Origin: Slackia sp. ZJ119
GTDB lineage: Bacteria; Actinomycetota; Coriobacteriia; Coriobacteriales; Eggerthellaceae
Direction of reading: 5' to 3'
DNA length: 64,000 bases
Assembly (NCBI RefSeq): GCF_011039175.1
Contig: NZ_JAAKEN010000008.1
Location: forward strand, 62,001 to 126,000
Shown here one piece after another: positions 59,115-64,000 of the stretch. The translations under genes and the position numbers were made by a program. The notes under the pieces were generated by a model, which saw only the letters and a list, made by a program, of their open reading frames with translations, ran no database searches and was not told the DNA's origin. Numbering within the stretch: position 1 is the stretch's first letter; each line of letters opens with the position of its first letter.

Positions 59115-59627
59115 TTAGGCGGCGCGCTTGATATTCGGCAATGTGATGTTGGTTTTGCCGCCGAGCACAGTTATCAAAGCGCCAGTCGCGAAAACAGATA
59201 CGGCAACGGCGATTCGGGCAACATTGATGAGGAATCGCTTATTGTCCGCATCGATTTCTCGCATCAGCTGGACGACCTGGATCGACTTGTCGATGAGGTG
59301 TTCGCGCTCCTCGAACGTTAGCTCGCCCTTTGCAAGTTCGCGTTGGACAGAATCGTTTATGACGGAGCAGGCTGCAAGGCAGGTCTTGGTGCCGACGTCG
59401 CTGCCTTCCAGGCACTTGGCGATAGTCTCTTTGCAGCGCCCGGTTATCTCGATCATGGCTGAGGCGAAATCCGGGAACTGCTCGAGCGCCTTTTTGGCCA
59501 CTTCGGGATCGATTTCGGGCAGAGCCGATACGAAGCTGACCAGCTTGTCTTTCGACATGTGTCGGAACGAGGGAATATCGAGAAGTTTGAGCAAGTCTTT
59601 TTCGCTTATCTGTCGCTTAGGCCTCAT
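59115..59627 (-). CDS. Hypothetical protein with one C-terminal membrane helix
   Basis: The 170-residue product has a soluble, mostly helical N-terminal part (about 1-130) with five cysteines, then one hydrophobic segment (FLINVARIAVAVSVFATGALITVLGG, 132-157, split by a single Arg) and a short basic tail. There is no signal peptide, so it is probably tail-anchored with the bulk in the cytoplasm. The start overlaps the end of the WYL gene by 11 bases (ATGAGGCCTAA), which indicates translational coupling and a shared job. I do not recognise the family. In a defence-type locus, a small membrane protein controlled by a WYL regulator could be an effector or sensor; that is inference. Confidence 0.8.
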   Translation of the reverse strand: MRPKRQISEKDLLKLLDIPSFRHMSKDKLVSFVSALPEIDPEVAKKALEQFPDFASAMIEITGRCKETIAKCLEGSDVGTKTCLAACSVINDSVQRELAKGELTFEEREHLIDKSIQVVQLMREIDADNKRFLINVARIAVAVSVFATGALITVLGGKTNITLPNIKRAA

Positions 59628-60810
59628 AAGGCGATAGCGCCTCCTTCAAATGTCGAACGTATCCTTGCGTTGCTGCTTCGAAATCAGCAACCAAACTCTC
59701 GAACGAGCGCTTCGATGCGGGATTCTTCGCCCACGACCCGCTCCTGACCCACAGCTCGTTCACCGGACGGGCGACCTGGACCATCGAGCCGAACCCGCAC
59801 AGCCACCTGTAGAACGTCGGCGAAAGCTGCACCGCGACAAGGAGATAGCCGTACTCGTTGCCGGCGTCGTCCGTCGCGATGTTCTCGAACTTGCATGCAT
59901 AGCCGAAACGTGCGAGCACATTGTTGGAGGCAAGGGCGTCAACCTTCAGGAACAAGCAGCGCTCCGTGCCATCGCCATACATGTCGAATGTCTGGCTGAT
60001 TCTTCGCGGCACGCTCCGCTTGAGCGCGTCGATCTTCTTATTACGTTCGGCATCGGCGTCGAGGACGCGCGGGTTGCGAATCCTGTCGAGCCTGCGGCTG
60101 AAGTGCTTTCTGGGCAGATCTTCGTTCGGCGATTCCGGCCATGTTTCGAGATAGTAATTCCCGTTGCTGAAAATGAGCGCGATGGGGGTCTCCCGAAATT
60201 CGTATCCGCCGTCGGGTGCTGGCAGTAAGTGCTCCTTGCCATCGAGGCCGTAATAGCAGTATTCGAACCCCATCTTTCTGCCGAGCTCGATGGACTGGGT
60301 CGCAACGTCGGCTGCCTGAAAAATATCTGGCTCTGACGGACGAGGGCGCTCATCAACATACACCTCGCCCACGATCCTGTCCTGTTGATAGACGGAGACG
60401 AGGCTTTCCAAGGCTTCGCAAAGCTGACGGCATTCGTCGAGCGTGATGAACTTGCATGTACGCACGATGTTGATGAGCAACCGCGTCTGCGCGTTCGTGA
60501 GAAAGGCTTTCGTGCACTTGAATCCATCCGATTTGCCACGGGTCGGGCGTTCGATATCGATGGCTGGCAGACCGTTTTCGGACAGCGCCTTGATATCGGC
60601 GAGGATGGAGGGCTCGGACGGGCGCTTGCCCGATTCACATCTGGACTCCAACACATCGCGGATTTCGGCGGCAGTGAGGCCATGATCGGAATCGGTGTAT
60701 TGCATGAGGATGCCCAGCGTGCAAAGAAGCCGCGAACGCGCATCGTCCTGCATGCCAAGAGAGCCGGGCAGCATCTCAGCCATTTCCTCTGTTGTCATAA
60801 CACTGTCCAT
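59617..60810 (-). CDS. WYL-domain transcriptional regulator
   Basis: The 397-residue product has a DeoR-like winged helix-turn-helix (about 25-85, GLTAAEIRDVLESR), a WYL domain (about 165-252) whose core reads NGNYYLETW in place of the usual W-Y-L, followed by the Arg-rich FSRRLDRIRN typical of the family, and a C-terminal WCX-like extension (about 270-390). WYL domains bind nucleic-acid-type or nucleotide ligands, and such regulators often control phage-defence islands. The ATG at 60810 is chosen because AAGGAGG sits five bases upstream; an in-frame start 23 codons earlier has no such site. It is divergent from the VWA/phosphatase/kinase operon and coupled to the membrane-protein gene. Confidence 0.88.
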   Translation of the reverse strand: MDSVMTTEEMAEMLPGSLGMQDDARSRLLCTLGILMQYTDSDHGLTAAEIRDVLESRCESGKRPSEPSILADIKALSENGLPAIDIERPTRGKSDGFKCTKAFLTNAQTRLLINIVRTCKFITLDECRQLCEALESLVSVYQQDRIVGEVYVDERPRPSEPDIFQAADVATQSIELGRKMGFEYCYYGLDGKEHLLPAPDGGYEFRETPIALIFSNGNYYLETWPESPNEDLPRKHFSRRLDRIRNPRVLDADAERNKKIDALKRSVPRRISQTFDMYGDGTERCLFLKVDALASNNVLARFGYACKFENIATDDAGNEYGYLLVAVQLSPTFYRWLCGFGSMVQVARPVNELWVRSGSWAKNPASKRSFESLVADFEAATQGYVRHLKEALSPYEA

Positions 60811-61072
60811 TGAAACCTCCTTGCGAGCATTATGCGTTAATCTACAGCATGGGGAAGTGGGCAAACAGAGAAATGACAAAATAATATTTTAGTCATATAG
60901 CTTATTGGATAATGGATGGGACGGTCGTATGATGAAATAATACGAATGACTGGAAATGCGTGCCGGATGAGCGTCAGATGGTGCGGTTGATGGCAGCCGG
61001 GTTTTATACTGGATAACGTCACTTGGCGACTAAAGCCTGCGAGGCGTAACTATCGAACTCAAGGAGACGATC
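60811..61072. promoter_or_regulatory. Divergent promoter region of the WYL and TerY-like operons
   Basis: These 262 bases are much richer in A/T than the flanks. On the plus strand TATACT (61005-61010) is a good -10 for the VWA operon, about 57 bases before its ribosome site; no strong -35 is seen, which suits an activated promoter. Toward the WYL gene, AT-rich words (taaaat near 60888-60893, minus strand) may serve as a -10. A near-palindrome aaaataatatttt lies at 60879-60893. Confidence 0.5.
60925..60945. promoter_or_regulatory. Inverted repeat tcgtat-N9-atacga, candidate WYL operator
   Basis: Perfect 6-bp arms at 60925-60930 and 60940-60945 are 9 bases apart, placing their centres about 1.5 helical turns from each other. 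It lies midway between the two divergent operons, where a dimeric regulator could control both. Confidence 0.45.
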
Positions 61073-61885
61073 ATGGCGAAGTTCAATGCAGCAGATTTCG
61101 CGGTAACCAAGGCGAAACCGCTTCCCATCATCATGCTTTTGGACGAAAGCGGATCTATGGGCGCGCATCTCGGCGAAGGCGTAAAGATTGACGTTCTTAA
61201 TAAAGCTGTGCGCATGATGCTTGCCTCGTTGGCAAAAGAAGAGACCATGGCGTCTGAGTTTCTCGTTTCAGCGATTGCTTTTGGCGGAATTGGCCCGCGC
61301 GGTGCGCGGTTTGTCGCCGGCGAGATCCCGGAACCCGCTTCTCGGGTTCAGTTTGCTGGTCTGACCGCAAACGCCAACACCCCCCTCGATGCCGCCCTTG
61401 CTATGGCGAAAGATCTTATTGAGGACAAAGAGAAGATCTCCTCTCGCTCCTACAGGCCTCTGGTTGTGCTTGTATGCGATGGCGTGCCCGATTGCGGCTG
61501 GGAAGCATCTTTGAACGATTTCATTATGAATGGCCGAACAGCGAAGTGCGATCGCATGGCGCTCGCGGTAGGATGCCAAAAAGGCGATGGCGCCTGGGAA
61601 ATGCTAGAGGAATTCGTAAAGGGAACCGACAACCCCGTTTTCGCCGCTGACCAGGCTGCAGACATCGTCAAGTTCTTCAAATTCGTGACGATGAGCGTAA
61701 CCCAGCGCACCCAATCAAAGAATCCGAACCAGCTTATACCCGCAAAGCAAGTACTCCAACTGCAATCTGGAGAGAGCGCAATCGAAAGGGCCAACAATAT
61801 TGCCGACGATGCCGATGGAGCCGTCATTGTCGAAGCTGTCGTCATCGAAGAAGATGAGGACGAAGAGGAGGGCTTCAGGTGGTAA
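61073..61885 (+). CDS. terY: TerY-like VWA-domain protein
   Basis: The 270-residue product is a von Willebrand A domain with a complete metal-ion site: Asp24-x-Ser26-x-Ser28 (LLDESGSMG), a Thr in LTANANTPLDAAL (98 or 103) and Asp136 (VCDGVPD). Length and the PLVVLVCDGVPD strand fit TerY of tellurite/stress loci. It is soluble and cytoplasmic, with a strongly acidic C-terminal tail (about 255-268). AAGGAG lies six bases before the ATG. It opens an operon with a second VWA protein, a PP2C phosphatase and a kinase; in TerY-P triads the VWA protein is thought to be the scaffold or the phosphorylated partner. Role is from family and context. Confidence 0.88.
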   Translation: MAKFNAADFAVTKAKPLPIIMLLDESGSMGAHLGEGVKIDVLNKAVRMMLASLAKEETMASEFLVSAIAFGGIGPRGARFVAGEIPEPASRVQFAGLTANANTPLDAALAMAKDLIEDKEKISSRSYRPLVVLVCDGVPDCGWEASLNDFIMNGRTAKCDRMALAVGCQKGDGAWEMLEEFVKGTDNPVFAADQAADIVKFFKFVTMSVTQRTQSKNPNQLIPAKQVLQLQSGESAIERANNIADDADGAVIVEAVVIEEDEDEEEGFRW

Positions 61886-62337
61886 ATGAGGCCACAATTG
61901 TATGTGATCTTTCTGGAAGCATGGTGGAGTGTGGCAAGCGCTATGCCATGAACACAGTCCTGCGCACCATCGATCAGTACTGCCGAATGCTCAACCCCAA
62001 TGCCGAAATCAGGCTTTTGGGCTGGAGCAATGAAATAGAAGACCTGCAATGGGGGCTGGGTGACGATCTTCCCGAGAAGCTATTAGATTGCCGTGGTTCG
62101 TCGGACGTCAGTACGTTGATTAGGGAACTAGGCGACTATCCCGACACGCCTGCGTTAATTCTTTCAGATGGTTATTGGGATGATCCAGACAACGAATTCG
62201 AAGGTTGGGCCGAGTCCCTTGGCGACGGATACGTGCGGGTGATCTTGCTGGGGGCGGATGCCAATCGAAAGCTCGATGCCCCGTATGTTTTTAACGTCGA
62301 AAGCATCCTTGCTGCTCTCGAGGAATTCGGTGATTAA
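61879..62337 (+). CDS. Second, short VWA-like protein
   Basis: The 152-residue product starts MVNEATIVCDLSGSM, giving a metal-ion site Asp10-x-Ser12-x-Ser14, and continues with GSSDVSTLI and ALILSDGYWDD, the expected Thr and Asp elements. It is shorter and quite different from the preceding VWA protein, so it is not a recent duplicate. The GTG start overlaps the previous stop (GTGGTAA), with GAGGAGGG six bases upstream; no other in-frame start is near. Overlap indicates translational coupling. It probably forms part of the same complex; standard triads are described with a single TerY-type VWA, so this is an added subunit. Confidence 0.85.
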   Translation: MVNEATIVCDLSGSMVECGKRYAMNTVLRTIDQYCRMLNPNAEIRLLGWSNEIEDLQWGLGDDLPEKLLDCRGSSDVSTLIRELGDYPDTPALILSDGYWDDPDNEFEGWAESLGDGYVRVILLGADANRKLDAPYVFNVESILAALEEFGD

Positions 62338-62339
62338 TT

Positions 62340-63068
62340 ATGGCTTATTGGGCCAGCTTCGGAGCCAGCGTCATCGGCCCAGGCCATATATCGATGCGCA
62401 CGCCGAGCCAGGATTCTTGGAGCTCTTTCCATCATTCCTTTTGCGACGGGATAGTCGTGTCTGATGGCCTCGGGTCGAAGGACTTTTCACACTTCGGGAG
62501 CACGGCGACCTGCATGGCGGTTGAGCGGGCTGTGTTCAGCATGTGGATCAATGAATGCGATGCTCCAGATGAAGACTTCCTCGATGAGATAAGAGACTGT
62601 TGGCTCGAGCACATCGCGCCATTGGAGCCCCGTTTGGCAGCCGCTACGTGCTTGTTCGGAATCATATTTGATTCGATGGTTTGGATTGGGCTGCTGGGAG
62701 ATGGATGCGCTGCGGCCATTAGAGACGATGGCAGGGTGGTGATTCTCACCGACGACAAAACCGACAGCTTCTCGAACATGACGGAATCACTTTCCGCCAC
62801 CGTACCTGCCGACAAGTGGAAGCTGGCGTGCATCCCGGAAAGCAAATGCACCGCAGTCGTCCTCTGCACGGATGGAGTGTCGGACGACATCGAGGGTGCC
62901 GATAATCTACGCGGATTCATGAAAGGATTTGTTGAGTCTTCTTCCGAAATGGCAACCGTTTCAGCAGCGAAAGCCGCAACGGACATGCTCGAGAACTGGC
63001 CGACCCCAAAGCACACCGATGACAAAACCATCGCCTGCCTCCTCAAGAAGGAGGTGGAAGATGAGTGA
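62340..63068 (+). CDS. PP2C-type protein serine/threonine phosphatase
   Basis: The 242-residue product carries the PP2C metal-binding pattern: Gln24-Asp25, Asp42-Gly43 (VSDGLGS), Gly120-Asp121-Gly122 (LLGDG), Thr177-Asp178-Gly179 (LCTDGVSDDIE) and Asp227-Asp228 (TDDKTIA). It is cytoplasmic, with no membrane segment. The ATG follows the previous stop by two bases; the ribosome site is weak (GGTGA), so translation probably depends on coupling. Its last eight bases overlap the kinase start (ATGAGTGA). It should reverse phosphorylation by the neighbouring kinase, as in the TerY-P triad. Confidence 0.88.
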   Translation: MAYWASFGASVIGPGHISMRTPSQDSWSSFHHSFCDGIVVSDGLGSKDFSHFGSTATCMAVERAVFSMWINECDAPDEDFLDEIRDCWLEHIAPLEPRLAAATCLFGIIFDSMVWIGLLGDGCAAAIRDDGRVVILTDDKTDSFSNMTESLSATVPADKWKLACIPESKCTAVVLCTDGVSDDIEGADNLRGFMKGFVESSSEMATVSAAKAATDMLENWPTPKHTDDKTIACLLKKEVEDE

Positions 63069-64000
63069 AGGACTCCTATCGAGAAGCGGAGAAATCCGAG
63101 TCGACGAATTCGGCAACGTCTTCAGCCTTCGCAACGAATTGTCGCGTGGAGGCCAGGGCGTCGTGTACCGGACGAAGGACCCCGACCTCGCCATTAAACA
63201 GCCCATAAACTCGGAAACGGGGGAGATAGATTATCAATCGAATATGCGGAGCATATTCCGCGGCGTGCGCAGCCTCCCCATTCCGAATGACGCGAGAATC
63301 GCGCTGCCTCTGTCAATCCTTCGAGACGAGCCCGGATATGTGATGCGACTTCTGAGGGGAATGTTTCCTTTCGATGGCGTCTTCTACCTCAAGGGCGAAA
63401 CCAAGGAACGCATGAAGGAAGGCGATATCCCTGAATGGCTGAAGGGTGTCGACCCCGATCAAGCCATCCCGTTAATTTACTATGTCAGGAGCGGCTCGAC
63501 AAGAAAACGACTGATAGCACTTGCCGGTTGCGCTGCCGTGTTGGCAAGGCTCCACGCCAACGGATTGGTCTACTGCGATCTATCGCCCAACAACGTATTC
63601 ATCGATAAAGCCACGGGTGAGGTGTGGCTAATCGACGCCGATAACCTAAGATTCGAGCAACGGCGCGGCGGGGCGACTGTATATACCCCGCGTTTCGGTG
63701 CCCCGGAGGTCGTACAGGGACTTGCGGCATCGCGAGAGGTCTCGGATGTGTGGTCATTTGCCGTGATGGCGTTCGAGATGCTAGCTCTCAACCATCCTTT
63801 CATCGGAAGTAGAGTACTCGACCCCGAGGGATCCGACGGCGGCTGGGATTGTGGCGATCCTGTCGATGAAGCCGATTTCGAGGACCTTGACGAGATGGCA
63901 TATGCCGGATATTTCCCGTTCATTGATGACGAAGAGGACGATACAAACGAAGCCCCGGACGCAGGCCTTCCGAGAATCCTGATTCTCACCCCAATGCTGC
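63061..64000 (+). CDS. Serine/threonine-type protein kinase (3' partial)
   Basis: 313 codons are visible before the window ends. The kinase landmarks are present in order: a Gly-rich loop RGGQGVVYRT (29-38), Lys46 in LAIK, a catalytic loop YCDLSPNN (171-178; Asp173, Asn178) where Tyr-Cys replaces the usual His-Arg, IDADN (191-195) in place of DFG, and GAPEVV (213-218) for the APE motif. After the lobe comes a very acidic segment (about 264-300). The ATG at 63061 has AAGGAGG six bases upstream and overlaps the phosphatase stop. It is the third member of the TerY-P triad. Its C-terminal domains, and any downstream genes, cannot be seen. Confidence 0.88.
   Translation, partial: MSEGLLSRSGEIRVDEFGNVFSLRNELSRGGQGVVYRTKDPDLAIKQPINSETGEIDYQSNMRSIFRGVRSLPIPNDARIALPLSILRDEPGYVMRLLRGMFPFDGVFYLKGETKERMKEGDIPEWLKGVDPDQAIPLIYYVRSGSTRKRLIALAGCAAVLARLHANGLVYCDLSPNNVFIDKATGEVWLIDADNLRFEQRRGGATVYTPRFGAPEVVQGLAASREVSDVWSFAVMAFEMLALNHPFIGSRVLDPEGSDGGWDCGDPVDEADFEDLDEMAYAGYFPFIDDEEDDTNEAPDAGLPRILILTPML

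Noticed and set aside
1-64000. CRISPR array, tRNA, rRNA or insertion sequence
   Set aside because: No regularly spaced identical repeats, no cloverleaf or rRNA stretch and no transposase were seen on either strand.

Overview
The window looks like chromosome of a GC-rich, Gram-positive actinobacterium, most plausibly an Eggerthellaceae-type gut Coriobacteriia. This rests on four things: an actinobacterial integration host factor gene, a sortase-anchored giant surface protein, a cytoplasmic molybdopterin oxidoreductase of the kind abundant in that family, and a strong preference for G/C-ending codons. The taxon is an inference; there is no rRNA or tRNA here to confirm it.

Region 1 (1-52752) is one uninterrupted reading frame, already open at the left edge. 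It gives at least 17,583 residues of a secreted, cell-wall-anchored giant protein ending in an LPQTS sortase signal, a membrane helix and an RRRR tail. About 29 SdrD/Cna-B-like beta modules can be recognised. From 10.6 to 48.5 kb they are ordered as a four-module super-repeat (here called A-B-C-D) present six times, with module B missing from copy 5. Helical, probably coiled-coil inserts of very different length recur at one fixed place inside the modules. A DUF11-like domain and a PASTA-like domain lie before the super-repeats.

Region 2 (52753-54116) holds a strong hairpin, the mIHF gene, a hairpin-rich stretch without credible genes, repeats built on GTGACAGAGGGA, and a small 2x[4Fe-4S] ferredoxin gene or gene remnant.

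Region 3 (54117-57607) is a molybdopterin oxidoreductase on the minus strand facing a divergent TetR-family regulator, with a clear palindrome between them. About 1.2 kb without a convincing gene follows, then a small hypothetical gene.

Region 4 (59115-64000) is a divergent locus. To the left, a WYL-domain regulator is translationally coupled to a one-helix membrane protein. To the right, a tightly packed operon encodes a TerY-like VWA protein, a second small VWA protein, a PP2C-type phosphatase and a protein kinase cut by the right edge. This matches the TerY-P phosphorylation triad, reported among phage-defence gene sets, with an extra VWA subunit and a regulator/membrane-protein arm. It is the best candidate for an incompletely described system in the window; the giant protein's super-repeat is the most striking structure.
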